From: Solibacillus sp. FSL R7-0668
GTDB lineage: Bacteria; Bacillota; Bacilli; Bacillales_A; Planococcaceae
Length of the DNA: 64,000 bases
Assembly (NCBI RefSeq): GCF_038006205.1
Contig: NZ_JBBOUU010000001.1
Coordinates: forward strand, 2,544,001-2,608,000
Reading direction: 5' to 3'
In this document: piece by piece, positions 1 through 8,790 of the stretch
Position numbering within the stretch: the first letter of the stretch is position 1
Layout of the letters: every line of letters starts with the position of its first letter
Notes under the pieces: model-generated
What the model was told of the DNA's origin: nothing
The model's input: the letters and a program-made list of their open reading frames with translations, nothing else
Databases searched by the model: none
Translations under genes and position numbers: made by a program

Positions 1-576
1 GATGAGCATCGTTATGCTGTTATGCTGTTAGATATGATGGGACATGGCGTTTCCGCATCTCTCGTTTGCATGTATATTTCTTCCGTACTACGTGAGGCTA
101 TAAAAAAACTCACGAAACCTGAGCTTGTCATAGCAGAGCTCAACCACTATATGACACTGCTACAAAATGATAAAGAAAATCTTCTCTACTATTTTACTGG
201 TGTGTATTTAGTAATTGATATGAAGGAAAAAACATTGGAGTATGTGAATGCAGGTCATCCAGCGGGCTATGTGTTCATCGATGAGCAGCAAACAATACCA
301 CTCGTACATACTAGCTATGCAGTTGGATTTGTTGAGGATATTAAGATCGAAAAAAAGGTCATTCATTTTAATTCTTCCATCCAAATCGTCTTATATACAG
401 ACGGTGTGTTAGAAGCAATGGGGGAATGTGACATAACTGCGGATCAGGAAATTTGTAAAATTGCCAGCTCTACATGGTCAACAGATATTCCACCCATTGA
501 CTATTTATTGGAGCAAGATTTACAGCAAAGTCAGCCAGATGATATGTGCGTATTATTATTGCAGGCAAAATGCTGA
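1..576 (+). CDS. PP2C/SpoIIE-type serine phosphatase, C-terminal part (5' end outside window)
   Basis: The reading frame is open from base 1, so this is the 3' end of a longer gene; the first internal ATG is only an artefact of the window edge. The segment starts DEHRYAVMLLDMMGHG, matching the conserved D-x-x-GHG metal-binding block of the PPM/SpoIIE/RsbU phosphatase family. It continues with NAGHP (residues about 80-84), YTDGVLEA and the closing QPDDMCVLLL block, whose DD supplies further metal ligands. Family members dephosphorylate serine-phosphorylated anti-sigma-factor antagonists. The missing N-terminus may carry a receiver or sensor domain. It converges on the histidine kinase/CheR pair and may belong to the same signalling unit, which is inference. 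All metal-binding motifs visible here are intact. Confidence 0.85.
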   Translation, partial: DEHRYAVMLLDMMGHGVSASLVCMYISSVLREAIKKLTKPELVIAELNHYMTLLQNDKENLLYYFTGVYLVIDMKEKTLEYVNAGHPAGYVFIDEQQTIPLVHTSYAVGFVEDIKIEKKVIHFNSSIQIVLYTDGVLEAMGECDITADQEICKIASSTWSTDIPPIDYLLEQDLQQSQPDDMCVLLLQAKC

Positions 577-639
577 GAAAAGTTTGCACCGCACTAGATA
601 ATTTCGGGACAGAATTCCCAAAAATCCCTATATAAAAGA

Positions 640-680
640 CCACCGTTTTATTCCGTATAAAGAATAAAATGGTGGCTTTT
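640..680 (+). terminator. Rho-independent terminator of the phosphatase gene
   Basis: A 14-bp stem (640-653 with 662-675, one G-U pair) closes an 8-nt loop and is followed by CTTTT. It lies 63 bases after the phosphatase stop codon, in the gap between two convergent genes. Confidence 0.75.
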
Positions 681-747
681 CAATTTTAGCGAAGATGTAT
701 GACATATTTTCGGAAGTGACAAAGGAAACAATAATCTCTGCTACCCG

Positions 748-1563
748 CTATAATGCTTTTTGATATATACGTTCCGCTGCATTAACAGTCCTATATTTAT
801 GTGCAAGTGGTGTAAAATGTAATGTTTCTTTATCACCTAAACCTAAAAATCCTTGCTGTGCTAAGCTATCGTAAAATAAATGATGCACATCATGCTGAAG
901 CTCCGGGGTGAAATAGATCAGGACATTGCGACAAATAATCACATCGAACTCTTGAAAAGATTGATCGGTCACTAAATTATGCTGTGCAAACACAATATTT
1001 TCTCTTAAATACGAATGAAAAACAGCAAAGCTATCATCCGTTTTATAATATTGTGATAATCCTTCCGTTCCCCCAGCTAAAATATAATTTTTAGTATAGG
1101 CTTGCATTTTTTGAAGCGGAAGTGCTCCCTGCTGTGCTTTTTTTAACACGCGTTCATTCATATCTGTTGCATACATCATCGTCTTCTCAAGGAGCCCCTC
1201 TTCCTGCAACAGGATGGCCATAGAATAAACTTCTTCACCTGTAGCACATCCTGCATGCCATATTCTGATTTTCTCTAGTTTTTGTAATTGCGGGACAACT
1301 TGTTCACGAAAGGCCCGAAAGAAACTAGGGTCTCGGAACATCTCCGTCACATTAATCGAGAAATCATTGAGCAAAATTTTCAGAAGCTCATTATCATAAA
1401 TAATAGATTCCGTTAAACGAGATATCGTTGGAATATTATTAATTCGCATTCGATGCTCAACGCGACGTATGATTGATTGTAAATTATATTTTCGAAAATC
1501 AAAGCCTGATAAAGAATACAATGCCTCTAGTAGTAACTTTACTTCTAACTTTTTTTTATCCAT
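748..1563 (-). CDS. CheR-family protein-glutamate O-methyltransferase
   Basis: The 271-aa protein has the CheR layout: an N-terminal helical domain (about 1-75, with FDFRKYNLQSIIRRVEHRM) and a SAM-dependent methyltransferase domain (about 85-271). The SAM-binding loop reads WHAGCATGEEVYSMA, and the substrate-side motifs CRNVLIYF and GFLGLGDKETL are present. CheR enzymes methylate glutamates of chemoreceptors, but no chemotaxis genes are nearby. The start overlaps the end of the upstream histidine kinase gene by 8 bp, which implies translational coupling, so the target is more likely in that kinase pathway (inference). In Bacillales such CheR proteins often sit beside hybrid kinases and PP2C phosphatases, as here. 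The methyltransferase call is firm; the substrate is unknown. Confidence 0.88.
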   Translation of the reverse strand: MDKKKLEVKLLLEALYSLSGFDFRKYNLQSIIRRVEHRMRINNIPTISRLTESIIYDNELLKILLNDFSINVTEMFRDPSFFRAFREQVVPQLQKLEKIRIWHAGCATGEEVYSMAILLQEEGLLEKTMMYATDMNERVLKKAQQGALPLQKMQAYTKNYILAGGTEGLSQYYKTDDSFAVFHSYLRENIVFAQHNLVTDQSFQEFDVIICRNVLIYFTPELQHDVHHLFYDSLAQQGFLGLGDKETLHFTPLAHKYRTVNAAERIYQKAL

Positions 1564-4258
1564 TTCTTAAACGTTCTCCACTTGTTAACCATACTGTTAA
1601 AACTGAAAATAATTGTTCCAAGTTTAGGGGCTTACTTATATAATCAGATGCGCCTACTTCAAATGCCCGGTCACGATCTTGCTTCATTGCCTTAGCAGTT
1701 AATGCAATAATCGGTAGCTCTGTTAATTGTAATTCGCCACGAATACGTTCCATCGTTTCATAGCCATCCAATTCAGGCATCATAATATCCATTAATATCG
1801 CATCAACACGTGGCGCCGTTTGTAAAATATTCAAACATTCTAAACCATTTGTTGCTTCTAACACATGAACACCTTTTTGCTCCAACGCTTGACGTAATGC
1901 ATAAATATTACGATAATCATCATCCACTATTAAAATAGACTTTCCATTAAAGATTGTTTTTGTCGAATCGATTGGTAAAGTTGCCATTGTAGTAGCGACT
2001 TCCTGTTCGGCAATTTGTACAGATGAAGTATTTCCTTCTGGCAAGCTTGGCAAATAAACAGTAAATGTACTGCCTTTTCCTTCAACGCTTTGCAATGTAA
2101 TCCATCCACCTAAAAGTTTGGTTACTTCTCGACATATAGATAATCCGAGGCCTGTACCTCCATATTTGCGAACCGTTGCACCATCTGCTTGCTGAAATGA
2201 TTCAAACACAATTTGCTGCTTATTTTGTGGAATACCAATTCCCGTATCGATTACACTCACCTTAAGCCATCTATCACTAATTTGTTGCATCGCTGAAGTA
2301 ACAATCGCTTGTTCAATTCCCACTACAACAGACCCTTTTTCTGTAAATTTTAACGCATTGGATAATAAATTGTTTATTATTTGGTGGAAGCGTTTCACAT
2401 CTGTATGGAAACTTTCAACTATGTTCTGTGCTACTTCCACCGTTAATTCAATCCCTTTTTGCTGGGCAATTGGTGAAAATAAACTCGTAATATGCTGTGT
2501 TATTTCGTAGACATTCATTTCCCTAAACCATAAATCCATTTTCCCAGCTTCCACTTTAGATAAATCTAAAATATCATTGATTAGATTCAGTAAATCTTCT
2601 CCTGAATTATGGATAACCTTCGCATACTCCAGTTCATCGTCAGTTAAACGCTTTTCGTTATTTTCTGCAAGCAACTCAGATAATATTAAAATACTATTTA
2701 GAGGTGTGCGCAATTCATGCGACATATTCGCTAAAAACTCAGATTTATAATTGGAGCTTTGGCGTAGCTGTTCTGCACTTTCTTTTAACTCAAATTGCGC
2801 TTTTTCTAGTGCATATGTTTTATTCTCAGCATCTCGAGTACGCTCTTCCAACCGTTCATTTATCGTCGTTAGCTCTTCTGTTTGCATTTTTAATTCTTCT
2901 GATTGGGTTTGAAGCTCTTCAGATTGCACTTGTAATTCCTCTGTCATTGCCTGTGATTCATTTAATAAACGAATAATTTCCATTCGTCCAGTAATGCTAT
3001 TTATCATTGCTCCTAAATAAACAACAACTTCTGTAATTAATGCGTGCTGTTGTTCTGAATATTTTTTTAAGGAGGCTAATTCAATTACAGCAATGACCTC
3101 TTTCCCGAAAAATACAGGGACAATAATACCATTCGTAATCGGAATATTTCCTAAAGCTGTCTCTAGATAATGGAAGCTATTTTCTTTATTTTCATAACTT
3201 AGTATGCGCTTTTCTTTTACAGCTTGTCCGATATACCCTTGACCAGCTATAAAACTCTGGCGACCTACCTCCTCATTTGACTCTGCAAACGAAGCAATTT
3301 TATTAAATTGATCATGGTTACGGGTATCTTGAATATAAAATGCGCCATAAACAGAATTTGTCCGCGCAGTTAATGAATTAAGTAAAACTTTCCCTAACTC
3401 CTCCATGGTGTCAACACCTTGATAAGCCGTTACAATTTCAGCTAAATTCCTTTGATACCATTGACGATTTTCCATTGTAACTAATAGCTCATTCGTCGCA
3501 TCAACAAGATCGCGGACTTCATCATTTGTTTTTGCTACAATACGTTTGCGCTTCTGACTATCCGACTTTTTCATATTTTGAATCGCATCGGTTACTTCGT
3601 TAATTGAACCTGTAATATTTCGTGATATCATCGTAAAGACAATAATCGTTGCTACTGCAATGAAGGTAAGAATAGCAAAAAGACTATATGTTAAATTTTC
3701 ATTTCGCTTATTAAGCTCTAAAACATTTTGTTGAATCGCTTCTGTTTCAATATTACGAAACGTCGAAAATTTCTGTTGGAGTTCACTAAGCGCAACACTA
3801 CTACGTTCGCCATCAAAACTCGCAACAGCTTTATCAATATTTTGATTTGTTAATATCGTATTTACTAATGGCTGTCCAATTTTATTAATCCAATCTGTAA
3901 TACTCGTATAAATTCCATTTAACTGATTTTCTGCAGTAGAATAATCCTCTACAAGCGTTTCTAACTCTCTAAATGTGGTTTCCCATGTCGTGAACTCCTC
4001 ATTATATTTCTGTAAATATGTCTCATCTTTTGTAATTAAATACCGATGTAGTGACGATTCCATATTCAGAATTTGACGTTCTAAATTGTTTGAGGTAATA
4101 CGCATTGAAGAATCATATTGGATAATGCCATTTCGCTCTTGCTGTAAACTCGTTATTTGATTATTTAATACGATAGCAGAAATAGCTAAACATACAATTA
4201 AAATAAGATAACCACTCGTTATTTTAAAACCAATTCCAATTTTTCGTTTTCGATTCAT
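1556..4258 (-). CDS. Hybrid sensor histidine kinase (CHASE3-HAMP-GAF-HisKA-HATPase-REC)
   Basis: Start chosen at the ATG at 4258 (MNRKRKIGIG), which has AAAGGTAGG upstream; a longer frame to 4363 lacks a ribosome site. About 900 aa. Order: TM1 (about 12-32), a CHASE3-like extracytoplasmic helical region, TM2 (about 190-210), HAMP, GAF (about 285-425), and a coiled coil with repeated Q-S-E-E-L units. Then come HisKA with the phosphoacceptor His in SHELRTPLN, HATPase_c (N box NNLLSNALKF, DTGIGIP, GGTGLGLS) and a C-terminal receiver (VDDD, phosphoacceptor Asp in MDIMMPELDG, Lys in SKPL). This is a membrane-bound phosphorelay sensor. The REC may feed back or pass phosphate to a partner. Its stop overlaps the CheR start (ATGGATAA), so the two are co-translated. 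The signal sensed is unknown. Confidence 0.9.
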   Translation of the reverse strand: MNRKRKIGIGFKITSGYLILIVCLAISAIVLNNQITSLQQERNGIIQYDSSMRITSNNLERQILNMESSLHRYLITKDETYLQKYNEEFTTWETTFRELETLVEDYSTAENQLNGIYTSITDWINKIGQPLVNTILTNQNIDKAVASFDGERSSVALSELQQKFSTFRNIETEAIQQNVLELNKRNENLTYSLFAILTFIAVATIIVFTMISRNITGSINEVTDAIQNMKKSDSQKRKRIVAKTNDEVRDLVDATNELLVTMENRQWYQRNLAEIVTAYQGVDTMEELGKVLLNSLTARTNSVYGAFYIQDTRNHDQFNKIASFAESNEEVGRQSFIAGQGYIGQAVKEKRILSYENKENSFHYLETALGNIPITNGIIVPVFFGKEVIAVIELASLKKYSEQQHALITEVVVYLGAMINSITGRMEIIRLLNESQAMTEELQVQSEELQTQSEELKMQTEELTTINERLEERTRDAENKTYALEKAQFELKESAEQLRQSSNYKSEFLANMSHELRTPLNSILILSELLAENNEKRLTDDELEYAKVIHNSGEDLLNLINDILDLSKVEAGKMDLWFREMNVYEITQHITSLFSPIAQQKGIELTVEVAQNIVESFHTDVKRFHQIINNLLSNALKFTEKGSVVVGIEQAIVTSAMQQISDRWLKVSVIDTGIGIPQNKQQIVFESFQQADGATVRKYGGTGLGLSICREVTKLLGGWITLQSVEGKGSTFTVYLPSLPEGNTSSVQIAEQEVATTMATLPIDSTKTIFNGKSILIVDDDYRNIYALRQALEQKGVHVLEATNGLECLNILQTAPRVDAILMDIMMPELDGYETMERIRGELQLTELPIIALTAKAMKQDRDRAFEVGASDYISKPLNLEQLFSVLTVWLTSGERLRNG

Positions 4259-4423
4259 TTTAATCCTACCTTTATCGGATAATTCTAACATTAGAGTAAT
4301 AGGAAAAAACATACATCCTATTCTATTTTTACAATTATAGCTGAATGTAAAAACATAAATCAAATAGAATCATCTTAAACGAAGATTTCCATAATCCATT
4401 GCATTATTTCAGCATACTGGTAT

Positions 4424-4467
4424 AAAAAAAGAACCACACCCCGCACAAATTGTACGAGTGTGATTCT
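4424..4467 (-). terminator. Terminator of sodA
   Basis: On the minus strand a 13-bp imperfect stem (4455-4467 with 4431-4443) is followed by a run of seven T. It lies about 85 bases after the sodA stop codon. Confidence 0.75.
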
Positions 4468-4552
4468 AGGTCTTATCTGTCATCCAATTATTTTCTCTTT
4501 ACAAACATTCAACATAAATATTGGTACAAAGATCAATTGAATCCGATAATAA

Positions 4553-5158
4553 TTATTTTGCAGCGTTGAATTTAGCTTCTACAACATCCCAGTTTACTAC
4601 GTTCCAGAAAGCACCGATGTAGTCTGGACGACGGTTTTGGTAGTTTAAATAGTAAGCGTGCTCCCAAACGTCTAATCCTAATACTGGTGTTTTGCCTTCC
4701 ATTACTGGAGAGTCTTGGTTTGGAGTTGAAGTTACAGCAACACCGTCACCGTCAACGATTAACCAAGCCCAGCCTGAACCGAAACGAGTAGTTGCAGCTT
4801 TAGCGAACTCTTCTTTGAAAGCGTCGAAAGAACCGAATTTAGCATCGATAGCAGCTGCTACGTTGCCTACTGGTGTGTTAGAACCGCCTGGAGCGATTAC
4901 TTCCCAGAATAATGTGTGGTTTGCATGTCCGCCACCGTTGTTACGTACAGCTGTTTGTTTGTCAGCCGGTAAAGCGTTGATGTCAGCGATTAATTCGTTG
5001 ATGTCTTTGTCCGCGTATTCAGTACCTTCTACAGCAGCGTTTAAGTTTGTTACGTAAGTGTTGTGGTGTTTAGTGTGGTGAATTTCCATTGTTTTTGCAT
5101 CGATATGTGGTGCTAATGCATCGTATGCGTAAGTTAATTCTGGTAATTTGAATGCCAT
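4553..5158 (-). CDS. sodA: Superoxide dismutase, Fe/Mn family
   Basis: The 201-aa protein matches bacterial cytoplasmic Mn-superoxide dismutase over its whole length. It dismutates superoxide to hydrogen peroxide and oxygen. Metal ligands visible: His in [12 protein letters not shown], His in [11 protein letters not shown], and Asp and His in [18 protein letters not shown]. The G-G-G-H-A-N-H spelling and the Gln-poor central region favour Mn over Fe, though metal use cannot be proven from sequence. The start ATG has GGAGG about 8 bases upstream. Next to yqgC and yqgB, it keeps the B. subtilis sodA-yqgC-yqgB order. Codon use is strongly biased, as expected for an abundant protein. Confidence 0.97.
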   Translation of the reverse strand: MAFKLPELTYAYDALAPHIDAKTMEIHHTKHHNTYVTNLNAAVEGTEYADKDINELIADINALPADKQTAVRNNGGGHANHTLFWEVIAPGGSNTPVGNVAAAIDAKFGSFDAFKEEFAKAATTRFGSGWAWLIVDGDGVAVTSTPNQDSPVMEGKTPVLGLDVWEHAYYLNYQNRRPDYIGAFWNVVNWDVVEAKFNAAK

Positions 5159-5368
5159 GATTTATTCCTCCCTGGAACAATAAGTTTAATGTTGATTACA
5201 GTACTAGGTTATCAAAAATGGACACGTCATTCAATCATAAAATAGCGAGAATGAACAATTCAGCCTTTTGACCGAAAAAGCGTTTCCATTTATTTCTCCC
5301 CTTCATGTAACCCTTTCCATGTTTAGTGTATGCTAACTATCCCTTACTTTTCAACTAATCGGCTCACA

Positions 5369-5848
5369 TTATATGGCAATAAAGAACAGGATGAGCATGA
5401 TTGCTTGAATAATACCTTTTGTTGCTACTGAAGTTAAAAAACCAACAACCGATCCTACACCAACCTTGACCGCCTTCTTAAATTCCGTACGCTCTACAAT
5501 CAGTTCACCAATAATCGCACCGAGAAAAGGTCCTACAATAATCCCTGCAAACGGAATGACAAAGGGACCGACCAATAAACCGACCGTTGATCCCCACATA
5601 CCTGCCTTCGAACCCCCAAATTTTTTGACCCCTACTAAATTAGACACCGTATCTGCCACAAATAATAACGCGACAAATAGCAATTCAATTAGCCAAAACC
5701 ACCAAGGTAGCTCACTAAAGCTATAAAACAACCCATATACAATAAATCCACCGAGCAAAAACAGTACCGATGGAATAATCGGGTATACTAAGCCAACAAA
5801 AGCAATGATAAATAACGCAATAATGAGCGTCCAAGCAATAATATCCAA
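5369..5848 (-). CDS. yqgC: DUF456 membrane protein (YqgC-like)
   Basis: A small polytopic membrane protein of the DUF456 family, function unknown. The frame is open to an ATG at 5917, but that codon directly abuts its purine tract. The TTG at 5848 has AGGGG 10 bases upstream and gives an N-terminus ([20 protein letters not shown]) like that of B. subtilis YqgC, so I use it; about 159 aa. Hydrophobic segments cover about 4-24, 30-50, 55-75 and the C-terminus. Glycine-rich blocks ([32 protein letters not shown]) are the family hallmark. It sits beside sodA and divergent to yqgB, as in B. subtilis. The start is the main uncertainty. Confidence 0.8.
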   Translation of the reverse strand: MDIIAWTLIIALFIIAFVGLVYPIIPSVLFLLGGFIVYGLFYSFSELPWWFWLIELLFVALLFVADTVSNLVGVKKFGGSKAGMWGSTVGLLVGPFVIPFAGIIVGPFLGAIIGELIVERTEFKKAVKVGVGSVVGFLTSVATKGIIQAIMLILFFIAI

Positions 5849-5981
5849 AATAACACGTCCCCTAAAAAAGATTTCACTAACTATACGAAAATGCCACAGA
5901 AAAGATTCATTTTCCATCCCTTTTGTTTAATTGGGCATTTTTTCATGTTACACTATTCGATAAAGGAGCTCGAGAATACAT

Positions 5982-6491
5982 ATGAAAAATATTTCACATC
6001 TACAGCTATTCATTGATAGCTTAACGAACCCTAAAAAATTGGGGGCATATCGCATCCTTTCAATCGGAAAAGTGATGCAATATGCCTTTTTAATGATTGC
6101 TTTACTGACCGCATTTTCGTTTGGTCAATTTGTCAACGGAGGTTCCGATGCAATCTTTAGCTATTCCGAAATCGAACAATACGCGGCCGATGTTCAGTGG
6201 ATTGTTTATCCAATTGCGGTTATCTTTTTATTCGTACTAAATACGAGTATCTACTTCATTAAAGTAAGCTTATACGCACTTGCGGGACAGTTTTTCGTCA
6301 AACCAATGAAGCGCCGTGGGGAATATCGTCAAGTATGGCGAAGCGCCGTGTTTGCCTGTACTTGGGCAACACTACTTACCATGTTTGGAGGTCTATTCCC
6401 GATTTCAGCAATGCTACTCACACTGCTTGGTATTTTTATTACGATGTTATGGATCATCCTTGCAATTACAAAATATCCACTCGCAAAATAA
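5982..6491 (+). CDS. yqgB: DUF1189 membrane protein (YqgB-like)
   Basis: The 169-aa protein has hydrophobic segments near residues 33-50, 73-95, 115-135 and 140-162. It resembles the short DUF1189 proteins such as B. subtilis YqgB. The start ATG follows AAAGGAG. DUF1189 members have no assigned biochemical role. It is transcribed divergently from yqgC, and its end lies 59 bases before the YqfZ-like gene. Family assignment rests on layout, the LTNPKKLGAYRILSIGKVMQY opening (shown in part: LTNPKKLGAYR) and synteny with sodA-yqgC. Confidence 0.75.
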   Translation: MKNISHLQLFIDSLTNPKKLGAYRILSIGKVMQYAFLMIALLTAFSFGQFVNGGSDAIFSYSEIEQYAADVQWIVYPIAVIFLFVLNTSIYFIKVSLYALAGQFFVKPMKRRGEYRQVWRSAVFACTWATLLTMFGGLFPISAMLLTLLGIFITMLWIILAITKYPLAK

Positions 6492-6501
6492 TAATCTGCC
6501 C

Positions 6502-6551
6502 CCCTCCAACATATGATTGAATTATAGATGCATAGATTGGAGGGATTTTTT
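6502..6551 (+). promoter_or_regulatory. Hairpin that contains the ribosome-binding site of the YqfZ-like gene
   Basis: CCCTCCAA (6502-6509) pairs perfectly with TTGGAGGG (6537-6544), which is also the Shine-Dalgarno sequence of the next gene. Seven T follow and then the TTG start at 6551. The element could terminate yqgB transcription, hide the ribosome site, or both. The 27-nt loop is long, so stability is uncertain. Confidence 0.45.
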
Positions 6552-6886
6552 TGCGCTTTTTTATCATGTCCGTCATCCTATTAGTTCTTGCCTTCGTAAT
6601 TAAAGTTGACTTGCAGGAAGGTACCATTCCAATGGCCTCGTTTTATCACACTGAGGAAAAATGCGAGCAGCAAGAACAATTACAATATGTAGCCGTTCAA
6701 ATTCAGCAAGATGATACAATATATAGCTTATTTGCAGCAACACCTTCTCCTATTAAAACAACATTTCCAGAACGATTATCGCAATTTTACCAGCTCAATC
6801 CCCATTTAGAATTACAAACACTCATTCCCGGAAATACGGTCCTTGTACCAATTATCTCGAATACAACAAAAATATGTGTAAAATGA
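6551..6886 (+). CDS. yqfZ: Small membrane-anchored LysM-like protein (YqfZ-like)
   Basis: 111 aa with a TTG start preceded by GGAGGG 6 bases upstream. Residues 3-19 form one hydrophobic segment (FFIMSVILLVLAFVIKV), likely a signal anchor. The C-terminal half (about 48-105) has LysM character: VAVQIQQDDTIYSLFAA, FYQLNPHLELQTLIPGNTVLVPI. LysM domains bind peptidoglycan or chitin GlcNAc, so the protein probably sits at the outer membrane face against the wall. B. subtilis carries the LysM protein gene yqfZ next to ispG (yqfY), the same position as here. The exact role is unknown. Two cysteines (in EEKCEQQ and TKICVK) are a minor oddity. Confidence 0.65.
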   Translation: MRFFIMSVILLVLAFVIKVDLQEGTIPMASFYHTEEKCEQQEQLQYVAVQIQQDDTIYSLFAATPSPIKTTFPERLSQFYQLNPHLELQTLIPGNTVLVPIISNTTKICVK

Positions 6887-6904
6887 CTTCCTGGCGTTTC
6901 TTTC

Positions 6905-6933
6905 TTGTTCTTCTAATCAGACACTGATAAAAT
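6905..6933 (+). promoter_or_regulatory. Candidate sigma-A promoter of ispG
   Basis: TTGTTC (6905-6910) and TAAAAT (6928-6933) are separated by 17 bases. The start codon of ispG is about 85 bases further on. Confidence 0.5.
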
Positions 6934-7017
6934 AAGGAACAGTGACGGCTTACATATCGTTTCTATCTATGAAAGATAAAAACAACATTAAAAAGCCCGA
7001 AAAGGAGAGAATTTTTC

Positions 7018-8133
7018 ATGAGTGAAATCGTTCACCGCACAAAAACGCGTCCTGTACGTGTCGGTAATTTAACAATTGGTGGAAATAACGAAGTCGTAAT
7101 TCAAAGTATGTGTACGACAAAAACACATGATGTCGAAGCAACAGTTGCAGAAATTTTACGTTTAGAAGAAGCAGGTTGCCAAATCGTGCGTGTTGCCGTT
7201 CCCGATGAGCGCGCAGCATTAGCAATTCCAGAAATCAAAAAACAAATTCATATTCCATTAGTGGCAGATATTCATTTTGACTACAAATTAGCACTAAAAG
7301 CCATTGAAGGCGGGATTGATAAAGTACGTATTAATCCAGGTAATATCGGGCGTCGTGAAAAAGTAGAAGCGGTTGTGAATGCAGCAAAAGCAAAAGGAAT
7401 TCCGATTCGTATTGGGGTTAACGCTGGTTCATTAGAACGTCATATCCTTGAAAAATATGGCTATCCTACTGCAGACGGTATGGTTGAATCTGCATTACAC
7501 CATATTAAAATTTTAGAAGACCTAGACTTCCATGACATTATCGTCTCGATGAAAGCATCAGACGTTAACTTAGCGATTGAAGCCTATGAAAAGGCAGCAA
7601 AAGCATTTGATTACCCATTACACTTAGGGATTACCGAATCAGGTACATTATTTGCTGGTACGATAAAATCAGCAGCTGGACTAGGTGCCATCCTTTCAAA
7701 AGGCATCGGGAATACATTACGTATTTCATTATCTGCTGATCCAGTAGAAGAAATTAAAGTTGCTCGTGAATTATTAAAATCATTCGGCTTAGCGTCTAAT
7801 ATGGCGACATTAATTTCTTGCCCAACATGTGGTCGTATTGAAATTGACTTAATTTCAATTGCCAATGAAGTAGAAGAATATATTTCAAAACTAAATGTCC
7901 CATTAAAAGTAGCAGTGCTAGGCTGTGCGGTAAATGGTCCAGGTGAAGCACGTGAAGCTGATATCGGGATTGCTGGTGCTCGCGGTGAAGGTCTTTTATT
8001 CATGAAGGGGAAAACCGTTCGTAAAGTACCTGAAGAGACAATGGTAGAAGAACTGAAAAAAGAAATCGATAAATTAGCAGCAGAAATGGCTGAAAAACGC
8101 GAAGCTGAGGCAAAAGCTAACGCCAACGCGTAA
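7018..8133 (+). CDS. ispG: 4-hydroxy-3-methylbut-2-enyl diphosphate synthase (flavodoxin/ferredoxin type)
   Basis: The 371-aa IspG (GcpE) catalyses the penultimate step of the MEP isoprenoid pathway, reducing and ring-opening MEcPP to HMBPP with a [4Fe-4S] cluster. Visible features: an N-terminal TIM-barrel ([30 protein letters not shown]) and a C-terminal cluster domain with the ligand cysteines in [12 protein letters not shown] and [11 protein letters not shown] plus the conserved Glu. Length fits the short bacterial type without the insert domain. The start ATG has GGAGAG upstream. The Ala/Lys/Glu-rich last 20 residues are an unremarkable tail. The nucleotidase gene follows 18 bases later and is probably co-transcribed. 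Confidence 0.97.
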   Translation: MSEIVHRTKTRPVRVGNLTIGGNNEVVIQSMCTTKTHDVEATVAEILRLEEAGCQIVRVAVPDERAALAIPEIKKQIHIPLVADIHFDYKLALKAIEGGIDKVRINPGNIGRREKVEAVVNAAKAKGIPIRIGVNAGSLERHILEKYGYPTADGMVESALHHIKILEDLDFHDIIVSMKASDVNLAIEAYEKAAKAFDYPLHLGITESGTLFAGTIKSAAGLGAILSKGIGNTLRISLSADPVEEIKVARELLKSFGLASNMATLISCPTCGRIEIDLISIANEVEEYISKLNVPLKVAVLGCAVNGPGEAREADIGIAGARGEGLLFMKGKTVRKVPEETMVEELKKEIDKLAAEMAEKREAEAKANANA

Positions 8134-8151
8134 AGAAACGGAGTAATGGAA

Positions 8152-8727
8152 ATGACGAACTTAAAGCATCGATTCGGCATCGATATTGATGGAACAGTTA
8201 CATGCCCTGCTACATTGATCCCTCATATTAATAAGCAGTACAATATTAATATGACGTTAGAGGACGTAACAGATTACGACTTTTTAAGTGGCTTTCCATA
8301 TCCGATCGACCGCAACGAATTTAATACATGGTTCAAAGCGAACGAACCACATATGTATGAGGTGAGTGAGCTTGCACCAGATGCACAATCGGTCTTAACC
8401 AATTGGCAAAAACAGTACGAGTTATTTTATATTTCGGCTCGCGGTGAAAATGTATTTGATATTACGAAAAATTGGTTTGACACATACAAAGTCCCGTATG
8501 ACCATATTGAATGCATCGGGAGCCATAAGAAAATTGAAATAGCGAAAAAGCATCAAGTAGAAGCCTTTTTCGAAGACAAACATGATAACGCTGTAGAAAT
8601 TGCAGAGGAACTAAAAATTCCGGTTGTCCTATTTGACACACCATACAACCGATTAGCTGTACCAAACAACGTTATCCGCGTTGCAAACTGGCAACAAGCC
8701 AATGAATGGATTCGAAAAAACTTCTAA
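8152..8727 (+). CDS. yqfW: HAD-family putative 5'(3')-deoxyribonucleotidase-like protein (YqfW-like)
   Basis: About 191 aa. I use the second ATG (8152) because GGAG lies 8 bases before it; the first (8146) is only 2 bases away. HAD motif I is FGIDIDGTVT, with the nucleophile and general-acid Asp. Motif II is the Ser of YISARGE, the motif III Lys lies near SHKKIEIAKKH, and motif IV is AFFEDKHDNAVEIAE. The fold is that of NT5C-type phosphatases. B. subtilis yqfW, also close to ispG, is annotated as a putative nucleotidase. Substrate unknown. A second HAD protein of similar type is encoded at 35373-35918. Confidence 0.75.
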   Translation: MTNLKHRFGIDIDGTVTCPATLIPHINKQYNINMTLEDVTDYDFLSGFPYPIDRNEFNTWFKANEPHMYEVSELAPDAQSVLTNWQKQYELFYISARGENVFDITKNWFDTYKVPYDHIECIGSHKKIEIAKKHQVEAFFEDKHDNAVEIAEELKIPVVLFDTPYNRLAVPNNVIRVANWQQANEWIRKNF

Positions 8728-8740
8728 TTGTAAACGATGA

Positions 8741-8779
8741 AAAAACGTCATTTCCCACAAATGAGGAAATGACGTTTTT
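8741..8779. terminator. Bidirectional terminator between yqfW and ykfC
   Basis: A 16-bp inverted repeat (8741-8756 with 8764-8779) has an A-rich left arm and T-rich right arm, so it can act for both converging genes. Confidence 0.8.
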
Positions 8780-8790
8780 AGTTTTTCATC

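Noticed and set aside
4692-5057. Open frame on the plus strand inside sodA
   Set aside because: Mirror frame of a strongly codon-biased gene; no ribosome site and no recognisable domain.
7611-8180. 189-codon minus-strand frame inside ispG
   Set aside because: Antisense frame of a conserved gene, Ser/Ile-rich, without start signals.
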